Shown piece after piece: positions 1 through 11,904 of a DNA stretch of 64,000 nt (the stretch's first letter is position 1; the number at the start of each line of letters is the position of its first letter). This DNA comes from Undaria pinnatifida. Its lineage: Eukaryota; Sar; Phaeophyceae; Laminariales; Alariaceae. The DNA lies in the NCBI GenBank assembly GCA_012845835.1, contig JABAKD010000003.1, positions 2,724,212-2,788,211 on the forward strand, given 5' to 3'. The notes beneath the pieces are model-generated. The model had not been told where the DNA came from and made no database searches. It saw only the letters and a program-made list of their open reading frames with translations. Both the position numbers and the translations under genes were made by a program.

Positions 1-2
1 CG

Positions 3-499
3 ACACCGGGACCTCAAACGGCGGCACAAAAACGGAAACACAGCCGCGCCAATGCTGCCGCGTCTGGAAGGGCTTCGGCTGTCCCCAGAGGGGGCAAGCG
101 ACGGGGGACAGCAGAAGAAAGCACTGCGGACAACGGCTCTGACCGAGAGTCCTCCCAAAACATCTCTGACCGAGAACCTTGCCCCTCACGAGCGGATGGA
201 TCGGACGCGCTGGGCGGGGCGGCTACTGGGAGGAAGGCCAAGAAGAGAGGACGCCCGGCGAAAACGGTACCCGGGAACGGTTCGGGGGCGTCCCCGGCCC
301 CAGATGCCCGCGCGGGTGAGGCTACGTCCAATGTTGGCGTCGGCAAAAAAAGAAAGGGTGGGGCAGGGTGGGATATGGTTGCGCCTTGGGACCGGAAAAG
401 GCGTTCGTGTGGAGCAAGCAAGGTGGCGGTTGGAGATAAGGTCAAAGCGACCAACCAAGGCGTTTTCACGAGGAGAAAGCTCGGCCTCGGGGTCGACGG
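3..499 (+). CDS. Partial exon of a basic AT-hook nuclear protein
   Basis: This frame is open from the left edge of the window. It encodes a Lys/Ser/Gly/Ala-rich polypeptide with an AT-hook core (KKRGRPAK at residues 80-87 of the visible part) and a second basic cluster (KKRKGG). AT-hooks bind the minor groove of AT-rich DNA, so a chromatin role is inferred, not shown. The frame meets TAA at 501-503, but GTCGACGG|GTAAGG just before it is a good splice donor. Ending the exon at 499 leaves two bases, which match the acceptor at 8036/8037 (AG|A CTA). I therefore prefer splicing to the zinc-type exon at 8037, with TAA as the alternative end. The antisense strand is also open here but has no recognisable motif. 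The 5' part of the gene lies outside the window. Confidence 0.5.
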
Positions 500-598
500 G
501 TAAGGGTCCTTCTTGACGAACACAAAGAATAACGATTTATGCCACTTTTTCGGAATTCTGCAATTGCACGTAAAAAATCAATCAAACGCGGTTTTTTG

Positions 599-1040
599 CA
601 GGGCTTTTCACGGGTCAAGGGTGTTTCAAAATCTCGCGGGTCGGGTCGGGTCGGGTCATAACATTTTAAAATGTCACGGGTCGGATCGGGTCGGGTCTAG
701 AGGTTTCAAAATCTCGCGGGTCGGGTCAGATCGGGGCAATAGGCTTGAAAAGTCCTGCGGGTCGGGTCGGATCGGGTCGGGTGAAGAGGTTTCAAAAGCT
801 CGCGGGTCGGGTCGGGTCGGGTCAAGAGGTTTTCAAAATCTCGCGGGTCGGGTCGGGTCATGACCCGCGAGATACGGGTCACTCGCGGGTCAAGCCATCA
901 TGACCCGCGAGTGGTTTTCGGCTGACCCGCGGGTCAAAACCGCGGATCTGACCTACGGATCCGCCTTTTTCCACTCACAGCTGAGGGCCATTGCCGTGCA
1001 GGCGCCCCGCGGGTCCGCCCCGCGGATCCGTAAATCATAC
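599..1040. repeat. GGGTC-rich element, TIR-G family
   Basis: It starts with CAGGGCTTTTCACGGGTC, the left terminus shared with copies at 21572, 24957 and 57078. The inside is runs of CGGGTCGGGTC alternating with TTTCAAAATCTCG spacers, and the right part is palindromic (CATGACCCGCGAG and its complement). The ORF read through it is repeat-encoded. The right end is not sharp. Confidence 0.6.
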
Positions 1041-1496
1041 AAAACTTACCGCTTCCTGTTTCTCTCGTGCCGATGCTCCAATCATATGTCATCACAGCGT
1101 GTAGAACAATCACCAGGCAGTACCCCTAGCTACTCGTACCATGGCATACAGCAGTGTGACGCGAATCCCGTGCCGGCCGAAGCCATAACAGCGGTACAGG
1201 GGATGGGGGTTTAAGATGGCGGGGAATTTGCTGGCGTATGATGCTTTGCCATGCGATGCCCCTTTGCATCACTCGATGGTCCAATAATATATAACGTTAG
1301 CGTGATCGTCTGGGAGTCTACCTCGTCCCGTCGCATCCATCCTTATAAGACCTGTCATCGCTTTGAGGGGCCAAAAATGAAACCGACACAATATCGAGTA
1401 GCTCAGTGGGCATTTCATGAATTGCGTAGCCCCGTCAGTCAGAAAACGAATAGCCCAAAAGTGCTACCCGTATCGATGCACGAGTCGTGTGTGTTT

Positions 1497-1675
1497 TCAC
1501 GTTAAAATGTGAATCTCCACTCATGGGACACTCAGCACAACTAGTGTGTTTTATGTTTTCTTCACTTTAAGGTGTTCTCTTCACACACGGACATTCAGCA
1601 CGCCCAGTGAGTGTCTGTGTTCTTTACGTTAAACTGTTTTTTCCACCCATCGACACCCAGCGCACCTAGTGACCG
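1497..1675. repeat. About 65-bp tandem repeat, 3 degenerate copies
   Basis: Each unit reads roughly ACGTTAA..TGT..CTTCAC....GACACTCAGCAC..CTAGTG. Copies begin near 1497, 1565 and 1630. No coding potential is seen. Confidence 0.55.
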
Positions 1676-1849
1676 TTCCGCGACTCTGTCCCCCCCGGCC
1701 CTTACTGTTTATTGTGCTGTGTCATTTTGCCGCTGACCGTCGTAGCGGCAAGTCGGTGTGGGCTTCAGACACCACAGTGGGAGATTTAAGGCCAGTTCTT
1801 GGGGAAAGGTGAGCGACAAGTTCAGAGAAATGCCACGTTACACCCTTTT

Positions 1850-2070
1850 TTCTGGGGCGAAACATATCCTAGGCTGAATCCGAGTAGTATGTTTAGGCTA
1901 ACCCTTGTACTACCGCAACAAGCGTCCTACACTGAATCCAAGTAATACTTTTAACCCGTTTACTACTGCAAAACGTATCCTACACGGAATCCATGTGTCA
2001 CAGTAAGTTTAACCTTTCTACTACTGGGCCAACACTGAATCAAAGTATTTTGACATTTCTACTACTGCGG
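1850..2070. repeat. About 63-bp tandem repeat, about 4 copies
   Basis: The unit contains CTACTACTGC, then AACGTATCCTACACTGAATC, then a variant of AAGTAGTA. It recurs at about 1860, 1920, 1975 and 2030. A similar fragment sits at 23020-23080 in the PPOX gene. Confidence 0.55.
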
Positions 2071-4370
2071 TAAAATCGCTACCCAATGAGATGGATCAAA
2101 ACTTTGAAACAGAGATTGGAACCACACCTTTGATGAGATTGACTTGAAAACGCATCGAGTGCAGCCACTTTTACCGCAGCCCCCACAAACCCTCGGTGAG
2201 ACACGAGGAACGAGCTGAACACTTGAGACCGACCCGCCCACCCTACGTTGTGTATTCTTCCACAAGTTGCGGTCATTTCCGGCAAATGCTGCAGTGCTGG
2301 GGTACCTCAGCCAAGGGCATCCTCAACGCACGTGGTATATCCACGGGCGAGGACCTCCTGCCGGCGCGGGAGGCCTCATCCAATCCAACACTTACATTAA
2401 GTGATCCGTAACGGGGAGAACAAATACGACAGTAGTATACACATAACAACATATCTATGGTATTGTACCCCCACTTCCACCATCGATTTTGGCCCCTCGC
2501 GCGAGTCGCCCTATCTCGCTCCATGATGTCAGTGCCAACCACGACGACACCAAACGTCTCAAATGCTTTTAAGATTCGCAAATAAAGAGAGGGCAGCCAC
2601 GTATCTACTATTAACAGCGCGAGTGACTGATCCGCTGCAACGTGCCCCCCCCGCCGGAAGCAGCCTTGGTCGGTAGTGGACGTTGGGGTACCTTACCCTA
2701 TATCGCACCCTTCGACCAAGGCTACGGTAGAGGTGGTCTGGGCCCCTCTATCCCGGCGGCTCGGGCGGATTCACATGGCCGATGCCTAGAGCTTTGACTC
2801 GGCATGGTTTCACCCCCAATGTCTAGTCGGTAGGTGGCATCGACCAATTAACTGACTGACTTTAGTCGACAAGCTTGCTGACGAAGCCAGCTGATGGCCA
2901 CCTGACTAGCCGACTTGAGTTAGGCGAGCGAAGCGTTACGAATTTCCCCCTCCCCCCAGGCCGAGGGGGCCACGCTCAAAAACGAAGGAATGCACGGCGC
3001 ATTAAAGCAAGCCTACCTGCAAGTATGAAAACCGAAGAAGTCGGGGAGTCGGTACCTCCGGGGAACGACTGACTATTATCAATAGTCCGATTGATAACTT
3101 AGTTGGTGAGCTAAGCCCTGCCGACTCACAGCTCGACCGATGCCCTAATCGTCTATGCGTTTCGGCATGTTTTCTCTCTGAAACCCCAAAGACGCTTGCT
3201 ACGACGAGGATGGCATATACGAACCCCCGGACGTTTTGTCCGATAGAGGTGGCGCTTTTTGGCCTTGTTTTTCTAAAAAACAGGGCTGATATTAACCCAA
3301 AATCGCCGGAATAATGTCATTCTTGTTTCGCAATAAACATTTTTTTGTATACCTAGGCCAAGGGGTTTGTCCATCGGAATGCACATGGATTATACTCACA
3401 AGCGGTTTTGTGCCTCAGAGCTCATAAGATACTGATAATGTAGAGACCCTCAATATGCTAAGAACCTCAGAAAAACAAACGTAGCACACCTCTACCGTAG
3501 CACACTTATACGAACGTAAAAAATGTCGAACTGACCGGGCTCCCTCAACGGGGGAACTACTAAATGTAGTTGGGATGCCATTTTGTTTGTGTTTTATACT
3601 ATACTTTGTTGTCATATGCCTATGAATGTAGGTCATGATGAGTTTTTTTACAGTTTTCCCTCCCCTTTAAATCATTTGTGGGGTGAAGCACAGAGCGCCT
3701 TAAGCCCTTAAGAACTGAGTCTACGTTTTCTGGGGGCTAGTGACTTGGCATTAGCGTGGGGTGGGTTCTGCAATTCTGAAAGGATTAACCCATTTTTAAC
3801 TCCTTTAATTTTCCTAGGCTAACTCGAAACGCTTTGTCCCCATGTCGGGACTGCGGTGCTAAAGGGGTTGAGCGAGGAGCCCCAGAAAATACGGTTGTTG
3901 ACCCCTACAATAGCATGCTTCCAAAGCAGTTAAACAGCCGCGCTACGGTAGAGATTGCACTTTTGAGCCGAACCATCCCACAGAAGAGGCGCGGCGGAAG
4001 TCTCTGAGCCCCTCTACCGTGAGGAGCTAGCTCAATGTCTCACCCGAAGCATGACTTCGAAGGCATTCGTTCGCGCAAACCTACAAACTCTTTCTTTCGC
4101 TACAGGCTACTGGTTCACGTAACAATATATATATATATTCCCCGGCGAATGTCCACGCGGTTTTTTTGCAGACCGTGACATTTTGCACACGTCTTCTATG
4201 TTCCATTGCGAAGACCTCACCCGTCGTGCTTTATGCTTTATTTTTTTTGGTCTGATTTTTTGTCAGTTGAACATTTTTGGAAAATTTCGCCCACCTTAGA
4301 CCAAATGTTTTCGGCTCAAGAAAGAAAAAGAGCCCCCCTCCGGAGGTCAGGCCTCGGGATAGGCATGTAG
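2071..4370. other. No gene seen; fragments of dispersed elements
   Basis: No ORF here has a recognisable motif or splice context. Fragments of the TIR-A family (CCTCTACCGTAGCAC near 3490; CTACGGTAGAG near 3945) and the TIR-B family (GAGGAGCTAGCTCAATG at 4021-4100) are present. If the first gene model is right, this is inside its first visible intron. Confidence 0.5.
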
Positions 4371-4374
4371 AACA

Positions 4375-6440
4375 CACCCCTGACAATAGCCTATTGAATG
4401 TGCCTATTGAATGCCAATAGGTTGGGGTATTGCATATCGATACCTATCGGCACGTTCGATAGGTACGCGAATTTGTCGGTCCATACCCATTGCTTGGACC
4501 AATGGGTCCAGAGAAATTGGTACAACAGCCTATTGTTCTTACGATAGGTGTGTGAATCCGTCTATCGATACCTATTTCTTCGACCAATAGGTTATGATAA
4601 ATCAGCACAATAGACTATTGTTCTCACAATAGCTTATGTCACACTACCTTTTACTAGTGTCGATCTATACCTATTGTTTGACCAAGAGGTATGTGAAACG
4701 GTCGATCGATATCTATTGCTATGAGCATGAGTAGTAGGTACAGAGCCCTGCACGGTTGTCTACCACGAATTGAGTACGGCTGTTGGTCTGTTCACAATTT
4801 GGTGTATCAAACATCGATTAATTGGATATCGATTCGTACGTATTATTTTGTTTGCCCTCCGACAATATAGCGTAGATGCCGTTCCGATGTAAATCGAGTA
4901 TCCTTCCATAAAGCAGCAGTATCTACGAAGTCGAATAATCCCTCCATAAAGCAGTGGTATCTTCTGCCAACCATTTCTCCATTTCCGTTCCCAACTCCTT
5001 CGTTAATCTGCTGCTTCCTTTCCTTACATGTCGATTGAAATTCTCAAAAGCCTATCGATTAATTTAAACTTATTTTAATACCAGGTATTATCGTAAAGCT
5101 GCTGTATTGAAACGAAAGACCAGGAGTAGGTCAAGGTACGTATTATTGCTTTCATCCAAGGAAGTCATTCACACAATAGCTTGGGGTATACGGCACGTAT
5201 AGATATGTTCTAAGCAGTACGAGGGTACCCATTTACAAGCAGTAGGTATCGATCGAAACCCTTGCAAATATATATCTTAAATTGTCAGTAGGTATCGATC
5301 GATACCCTTAAGAACCTATTAAATTGGGCAATAGGCATCGATCGATACCCTTGCAAGCCTATTACATTGAGCAATAGGTATCGATCGATATCATCGCACA
5401 TCTATCGCTTTAACCAATAGGTTTTTATTGACTGGTGGCGATAAAAATATATTGATACGATAGCCTGTTGGGAGTCATTTTCAAATTGTGTTGGTGCCCA
5501 AGATACCTATCGATATACACCTTCACAAGCATATCGGCCGCACAATAGGCTATTGTGGCCACTGCCCTAACCCTATTGTTGCTTACAATACCTATCGATA
5601 GACCCCGAAGCCGAGCTATTGTGCCTCGCGATAGGTATCGATCCTTATAGTTGCCGACCTATTGTTGGTCCAATCGCCTGTTCGATAGGATATTTTCCAG
5701 GGTATAAGAAGGAACTCGACGGCTCACAAACAGGTCGCTCTAAAGCACTGCAGGCTTGAGCTTCGCATCGAACACACATACGTAGTTATCACTATCTTAT
5801 TGTTGAGACCATCCACCTTGAGCTTCTTAGGGCACAACACGGACAGACAGCGCCGTTTTCGGGGATTCTCCGCTGGAGGGGTGTGCGGCGAGGGTAATGA
5901 ATGGCGAACTAGAGTTGATTGTACCTAGACGGGCCCTCTTCGAGCGCCTTTGCTCTCCAACACTGAAACAACAATATGGCGAAAGGTCTGCGTACCGATA
6001 CCTATCATGCGAAACAATAGAATGGTGAAAGTTCTGTCGATAGCTATCGTCCCAAACAATAGAATTGTGAAAGGTCTATCGATACCTGTTTTCCGAATTA
6101 ATAGGTTTGGTGAAAGGTATATCGATACCTATCGGACAAACCCATAGGTTCCGTCTCCGTCTCTCAGCGCAAATATTCTATCGCCTAAACAATACCGTCC
6201 TGAAAATGTCTGTCGATACCTACTTGTTGTATCAATATGTTCAGATAAATAGGTACTGTAGGCTATTGGGCAAACAGTAAACCATTGAAGATGCCAATCG
6301 ATACCCGTTGTCGGCCCCAATAGGCTACGGAAAGTACCCCTCGATACCTATCGCGGGCAACAATAGGTCTCCTATTGGAATAGGATCCTATCGATTGCCT
6401 AATGACCTGGAACCTATTGTCCAGGGTGTGAATTGTTAAA
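4375..6440. repeat. Long degenerate array of CCTATTG / ATCGATACC motifs
   Basis: About 2 kb is dominated by short, imperfectly spaced motifs in both orientations: CAATAGG, CCTATTG, GGTATCGATCGATACC and CGATACCTAT. The spacing is about 20-60 bp rather than a clean period. About 5700-5940 is poorer in motifs. ORFs crossing it (for example 5950-6147) are repeat-encoded. Confidence 0.65.
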
Positions 6441-7389
6441 CACGTATGCAAATTTCAGGGTCTATCTCTCAAAAACGGCGTGGACGTTTGGACGTTTGTG
6501 CGTAAAAATGAGTAAGATACGTTATTTCCTTCAAATTGCTTGGTTTTAGTCTAGGATCCAGTTTTTTGGCCAGATTCTGCGTAATGTTGAACGCAGGTCC
6601 GATCTTCGATTTTTTGCGCGAATAATCCTACAGACATGCCTTGGAGTACCTCCAACCGGTTCGTGTAAAATGTGGCGTATTTTTTTTTCTCGCCTTCGCT
6701 TGTAAAAAGGCCTGAATATTATTGAAGAACATGAAGGCCTGCCATTGATCGATACGAGTTTTGCTCCTAGAGACAGCCCGAGACCGTTAAAAAATGAAGT
6801 GGCCATATCACCCTCTCCCATTAGTCATGGAGGTCAGTACGATACCAAATATTCACCCTTTGGCTGGTTAATGCGAGCGGCATTCGCCGGGGAGAGAATT
6901 TGGGCTTTTTTGCTTGAACCAGCCTGCAGTCCTAAAACAAAGTTGGTCGTAATGTATCAGGCTAGCCGGTGCTTCCTCGCTTGGGGAGCTCAACTGCACT
7001 ATAGAGGCCAGACACACCATATGGCCCAAAAACTGCCTGCAATCCCTACCGTGGGGTGAATCTCACCCCTACGGAGCATGCTTCCAAAGGAGTTCCACAG
7101 CCGCACTACGGTAGAATTTGCTATTTTGAGCCCAACTAGTTGTCACCGTCAGGGTTCCTTGACCCATGTAGAGCCCCCGCAAACTCTCCCTATACTAGCT
7201 CCTAGTAGTGGGTTCCCGAACATGGACGTCCGGTATTTAAAAGGTTAACCGAGAGGAGCTACCAACTATGTTGTGTTTGATGCGTGCTTCAGTCGCGGTC
7301 GCTCGTTTAGGGCGGTACCCTTTAGTTTCGACCCCCAGTTTAGTGCGGTGGCAGTCGCTTGTCACGACCTCGTCCGGCGGCGTACTCCA
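6441..7389. other. No gene seen; TIR-B fragments
   Basis: Weak open frames only. About 6960-7130 carries TIR-B family fragments (TTCCTCGCTTGGGGAGCTC; CTACCGTGGGGTGA) and a TIR-A-like CACTACGGTAGAA. Confidence 0.4.
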
Positions 7390-7730
7390 CTACCCGGGGT
7401 AATGCGAGGTCCCGCTATAGTGCGGGTATTGTCTCCTGGCAAAGGCACCGCACTAATGAGAGACAACTGTCCCGGGATAGCGCGGGGTCCCGCTATAGTG
7501 CGGTTATTGTCGCCTGGCAAAGGCACCGCACTAATGAGGGACCACGGCCCGGGATAGTGGGGGTCCTGTTGGTTATATAGAACTACCCACTGGCCTATTA
7601 GTGCGGGCATTGTCGCCTGGCCTAGGCACCGCACTACCGAGGGACCACTGTCCCGGGATAGTGCGGGGCCCCGCTATAGTGCGGGTAGTGTCGCTTGGCA
7701 AGGCACCGCACTAATAATGAGGGACCAAAG
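7390..7730. repeat. About 85-bp tandem array, TIR-D family
   Basis: The unit runs GTCCCGCTATAGTGCGGGTA, then TTGTC.CCTGGCAAAGGCACC, then GCACTAATGAGGGACCA. About four copies are seen. The same terminal motif (GGTCC..CATTAGTGC) bounds the element at 28067-28239. Confidence 0.6.
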
Positions 7731-8036
7731 CTAAATATAATGTTATTCGTTAGATGCCTAAATAGCCCATGGGATTGTTTATTGAGCTTAGCCTTTTTTT
7801 TTTTTGCTAGACGAGGTATATACAGTAGCAGTCGTGTGAATTGAGCTGTACCGTAAAAGCAGTGACCAGAACAACAACGCAAAACACCTGGTCAAGTATT
7901 CGTAGACCAGGCGAGTAACCAAAACCCTGTAACGCCCCCCCCCCCTCCCCCCCCCCCCTATTGTCGTTCCCCGGCGTAGGTACATGTTTGTCCATCACTG
8001 CGACTGCTACCACTTCTTTATCTTGACCGACATCAG

Positions 8037-8523
8037 ACTAGAGCCGCTGTCGGTAAATACGTCCCCCCTCCCTTCCACCACCACCTCGAGTTGTGCAAGC
8101 CCGGGGACGGCACCATCCATCCCCGCCGCAGATGGCTCAACCTATAGCGACGTGGAGCCTTCGGAACGGGCGCACGTCGGTGGAGTTTCCCCTGAACACA
8201 CAGAAGGCGCTTCTAACGACGAGGGGGTCGGTGGTGGCGGGATTGGTTCCGGTTCGGGACAACAGGAGGCGGTGTTAGGGGCGGGGACCGGTGGAGATAC
8301 GACGGAAGAAGGCGGAAAGGGGAACGGTTTTGTAGGTGTAACGGAATCAGGCGGGGCGAGGAAGGGTTTTGTGGATGTTTCCGAAGCAGCCGAGGAGAGG
8401 AAGGGTCTTGTAGAGGATTTTCCCCGATTGACGTACAAGGCGAAACCAGGGGCGAGGAGATGCTCGGTTTGCAGGACGAAGACCGCGGCGAAGATGACTC
8501 TCGGGCACCCTCTGTCTGACCAG
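8037..8523 (+). CDS. Candidate exon, Gly/Glu-rich with a zinc-type CxxC
   Basis: The acceptor is CTTGACCGACATCAG|A after a pyrimidine-rich tract, and its phase fits the donor at 499/500. The exon encodes a low-complexity Ser/Gly/Glu region followed by RRCSVCRTKTAAKMTLGHPL, one half of a likely zinc-binding module (CxxC). The 3' boundary is uncertain. A GC donor (CAG|GCGAGC at 8523/8524) is in phase 0 with the next exon; without it the frame runs on through NACVSCFE into T-rich DNA and stops at 8707-8709. Function is not recognised; a nuclear regulatory or chromatin protein is inferred from composition and the AT-hook upstream. Confidence 0.45.
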
Positions 8524-8934
8524 GCGAGCGAGCGCATGAACGCATGCGTTTCTTGTTTTGAGCGCATCCCATTTATTTTTTCCATCACATTCTTTCATTT
8601 CTTGTTTCGTCTTCTTGCATGCATGCTGTTGCTGATGTTGCTTGTTTTACGCGCATCCCCTTTTAATTTTTCGAAAAGATTTTCCTTTTCTTTTTTATCT
8701 CTTTGTTGAGTGCTGCTGCTGATCGTCTTGTTGATCCTGCGGATCATAATCCTGCGGCTGATCCTGCTGCTGCTGATCCTGCTGATGCTGTTGCTGCTGC
8801 TACTGCTGCGACGGTGACGGCAAGCTTTAGACATCCACGGGACGGGTCCTGTCTGATTTCGTCTGATCGCGAACGGACAGGGCAAGCAGTGGCCGCGACT
8901 GACGGCAATCGTACCGTTTCTGCTCGCTCTCTGT

Positions 8935-9545
8935 TCGTGAGCCACGGTCGCGACGCTCCCCCCAATGAACCCCCACTCTCTCCTCCTCCCGCCTCCCCCT
9001 CCTCCGTCCCGCCGCCACCGCCGCCTCCGCCACTGCAGCTGCCATCAATCAACTACTATCGCGAACGTGAAAATTGCACGCGCTCTGTTCGTGAGATGCC
9101 GTCGCGACATGCCCACTTGCAACTCCCCACTCGCCCGTCTCCACCGCCACCACCGCCTTCTCCACCAATGCCGCTCCCATCAGTCGGCTCTTTTAGCCGC
9201 CATGATGCCTACTCGCGCTCTTTGCGTGAATTATTATGACGGTTTTCCCATCAGTCACTCCCAACTCCCCCCCCCGTCCCCCCTCCCTCCTCTGTCCCCC
9301 GTTTCCCTCACCTCCCCTCTCTCACTTCCCCCGTCCCCCCTCCCCTCACGACTATGGCCATGCACAAATTGAGTACACCCCCCCCTCTCCCTTCCCCCCT
9401 CCCTCCTCCCTCCCCCTCCTTCGTCCCCCCTCCCCCCACCTACCCTCTTCCTACTCCCACCTCCCCCCATCTCCCTCCGCTCTCCCCCCTCCCGCCTTCC
9501 CCCTCAACTCATGTCGTGCCTCGTGATGAAAAAAATATCGCGTAA
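8935..9545. repeat. C/T-rich tract with about 150-bp tandem copies
   Basis: Units share CTCGCTCTCTGTTCGTGAG, then TCGCGAC, then CACTCxxCC and a long C/T-rich run; they start near 8920, 9070 and 9205. From 9240 the sequence is almost pure pyrimidine. It contains GGCCATGCACAAATTGAGTA (9357-9376), a motif shared with 11608 and with other poly-C/poly-G sites. It lies between two candidate exons. Confidence 0.6.
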
Positions 9546-9548
9546 CAG

Positions 9549-9788
9549 GCCCCACTATTGTGCTGCAATGAATGCTTCGAGATGCTCTTCTACGACGCAC
9601 ACGGGAATCCACTGAAGGGGAAGCGGGCCGGAGAGACGTGGCCCGACCCCCTCGCCGCGGGAAGACATCAGGAGGCTCTTCCCAGGGGGCGGGGCGGGGA
9701 TGGCAGCGGGGAAGAGTCGGAACCGGAAGAATCTGGGGCTGAAGGGCCGAAGGGATGGACTGTCTATAACTGCTACGACGAGCGCTAG
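9549..9788 (+). CDS. Candidate terminal exon with CNECFE zinc-type motif
   Basis: The acceptor is CGCGTAACAG|GCC, phase 0. It encodes APLLCCNECFEMLFYDAHGN, then a Gly/Glu-rich acidic stretch (GSGEESEPEESG) and ends GWTVYNCYDER-stop. With the previous exon it gives CxxC-spacer-CxxC, a zinc-ribbon-like spacing. The family is not recognised. The 3' part, including the stop codon, is reiterated five more times downstream in decayed form, so it is possible that the true gene end lies elsewhere. Confidence 0.5.
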   Translation, partial: APLLCCNECFEMLFYDAHGNPLKGKRAGETWPDPLAAGRHQEALPRGRGGDGSGEESEPEESGAEGPKGWTVYNCYDER

Positions 9789-10700
9789 CGTATTGAGTAA
9801 CCCCTTTTAGATGGAAGGCTGGCAACCTAGAGGTGGCCCGCCCCCTTTCCTGCGGGGAGAAAACAGGAAGCTTTGCCGGGGGGGCGGGGGGGGGAGGGGG
9901 AGGCGGCAACAGTGAAGAGTCGGGACCAAAAGAAATTGGGGCTGAGGGGCCGGAGCGGTGGACAATCCACAACTGTTACTACAAACCAGCGTATTAAGTA
10001 ACTCCCTTTGATGGAAGGCTGGTCACCCAGAGATGGTCCGCTCCCCTTCCTGCGCGAAGAGATTAAGAGTCTTTTTTCCGGGCCGGGGGTTGGGGATGGC
10101 AGCGGGGATGAGTCGGAATTGGAAGAACCTGGGCTGAGGGGCCGAATGGATGGTCCGTCTATAACTGCTATGACGAGCGCTAGCGTATTGAGTGACCCCT
10201 TAGATGGAAAGCTGGGCAACCAGAGGTGGCCTGCCCCTCTTCCTGCGGGAAGAAACCAGGTGGCTTTCCCTCGGGGAGGGAGCGCGCGGACGACATCATC
10301 TGGGCTAGGGGGCCGACGGAGTGGGACGTCTATAACTGTTACCACGAACGCTAGGGCATTGAGTGATCCCCGCCGGTAGAAACCAGAAAGCTTTTCGCAG
10401 GGGCGGGGGCGGGGACGGCAGTGGGGGGGAATCAGAACCGGTAGAATCAGGGGCCAATGGGCCGACGGGATGGACTGTGTACAACTGCGACGACGAACGT
10501 TAGCGTATTGAGTAACCTCCTTGGATGAAAGGCTGGTCGCCTAGGGGTGGCCTGCACCCGTTCCTGCGGGAGGAAACTAAAGAGTCTTTTTCGATAGGGG
10601 GGGGACGGGGACGGAGACGGGGGAAGAATCTGGGGCTGGGAGGCCGCCGGGATGGATTGTCTATAACTGCTGCAACGAGCACTAATGTAGCGTGTTGAAT
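9618..10700 (+). repeat. Six-unit decaying tandem array of the last exon
   Basis: Each unit of about 150-190 bp carries GATGGAAGGCTGG, a CTTCCTGCGGGAAGAAAC-like block, a G-rich run, GAATCTGGGGCTGAGGGGCC and TCTATAACTGCTACGACGAG followed by GCGTATTGAGTAA. Only the first unit is part of a long open frame. The later ones keep the VYNCYDE-type end but have frameshifts. Confidence 0.75.
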
Positions 10701-10739
10701 ATCCCCCATGGACGGAAGGCCGGCCACCAGTAAAATTCA

Positions 10740-11181
10740 CGCAAGATGGTACACCTTCCGAGGGCAGAATTTCGAGACAGATTTTTTCGATAACGGCAAG
10801 AGTGAAAAGGGCCGAGCCATGCCTGTATGGTAATATCTCAACGAGATCATTCCAGAGTCGCCGATTTTGATGAGATCTGTCTAAATCCACTGTATTTCGT
10901 TGCTACCCCTCTTTGTTTAGGAAAAAACCGGTTCTGAAAAAGCATCCCAAGAGTTCTGTTGTCTTGCGTGTTCTACGGTAGTCAGTTGGTGCGGTCCTTG
11001 GTTGGGAGTTGTCACACCCCTTGGCAGAATTTCGAAGCTGATGTTTCTCGACAAAGGATCCAGGATGCGAATACGCAGAGCGATGCATCTGTGAAAGATG
11101 TCGACGAGAGCCGTCCAAAGCCACCGTTTTTGCTGCATTAGCCCCCATTGTGTGGGACATAATTGACTTGGTAAAAGACTG
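10740..11181. other. No gene seen
   Basis: Mixed sequence with short antisense ORFs lacking motifs. AGAATTTCGAGACAGATTTTT-like text (10770) recurs at 11025 (AGAATTTCGAAGCTGATGTTT), about 255 bp apart, so a decayed tandem copy is likely. Confidence 0.4.
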
Positions 11182-11530
11182 CACACGTCGGGCAGATCAC
11201 TGATCTACACTTGATGATCTAGATATTTCAGGGAAGATCTGTAGTGTCTAGCTCATGATACTGGGTGGGATCCGTACGATCTGCTTGGTCTAACAAAGTT
11301 TTTCGTCACCGATCTACCTTTGATGATCTAGATATTTCAGGAAGATCTGTAGTGTCTAGCTCATGATACTGGGTGGGATCCGAACGATCTGCTTGGTCTA
11401 GCGAAGTTTTCCAGGGTTGGGTATGTGCCCGTAATATACAGATCGTGATCAGCATCTCGTAACAGGCAGATACAGGATCTATTGTAGATTATGTAGATGA
11501 TCTAGATCGTGATCTGTCCTACAGTAGGTG
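11182..11530. mobile_element. TIR-C element, internally duplicated
   Basis: The left end is CACACGTCGGGCAGATCA. The right end is GATCGTGATCTGTCCTAC, a degenerate inverse of it. An internal segment of about 100 bp (TGATGATCTAGATATTTCAG to GATCTGCTTGGTCTA) is present twice, at about 11210-11300 and 11315-11400. It is GATC-rich, non-coding and MITE-like. Confidence 0.6.
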
Positions 11531-11559
11531 GGGGATATCTCTTTTCTTAGACGCTATTT

Positions 11560-11645
11560 TCGCCCCCCCCCCCCCCCTTGTTTAGGGTCTATGGTCATGC
11601 GACTACGGCCATGCACAAACTGAGTACATCCCCCCCCTTGTTTAG
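11560..11645. repeat. Two poly-C runs around a GTACTCA-type motif
   Basis: C runs at about 11563-11578 and 11630-11637 frame GGCCATGCACAAACTGAGTA. The same motif beside poly-C occurs at 9357, and related forms at 58866 and 59051. Confidence 0.5.
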
Positions 11646-11904
11646 GACCAAACAGGTTTCGGGCCATAACATCCCAGGAGGTGTGTTCGCTTCCGTGTTG
11701 TACGTACGTTTGGTGTCGGTTCTTCGGGTGGGTTGGCAGATGGCCGGATTGATTTTTCGGCGAATCGATTATCGAAAGGTAGCGAGAGAGGCTGGTGACT
11801 TGTTTATGTGGACGACGCAGTACAATGTGTTTGCGACGTGGCTCAGCTTCGACAAATGGTTGAACAGTCCAAGTCCACACTGACTCCTGATTACCTTTTT
11901 GGTG

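Noticed and set aside
14-523. 169-codon antisense ORF at the left edge
   Set aside because: No motif; the plus strand is open through the same region and has an AT-hook and a donor site.
599-860. Telomeric repeat (GGGTC runs)
   Set aside because: The motif is not a known telomere repeat, orientation alternates, and the same units occur inside PPOX introns with defined ends.
7390-7730. CRISPR-like array
   Set aside because: Units are adjacent and degenerate with no unique spacers, and the genome is eukaryotic.
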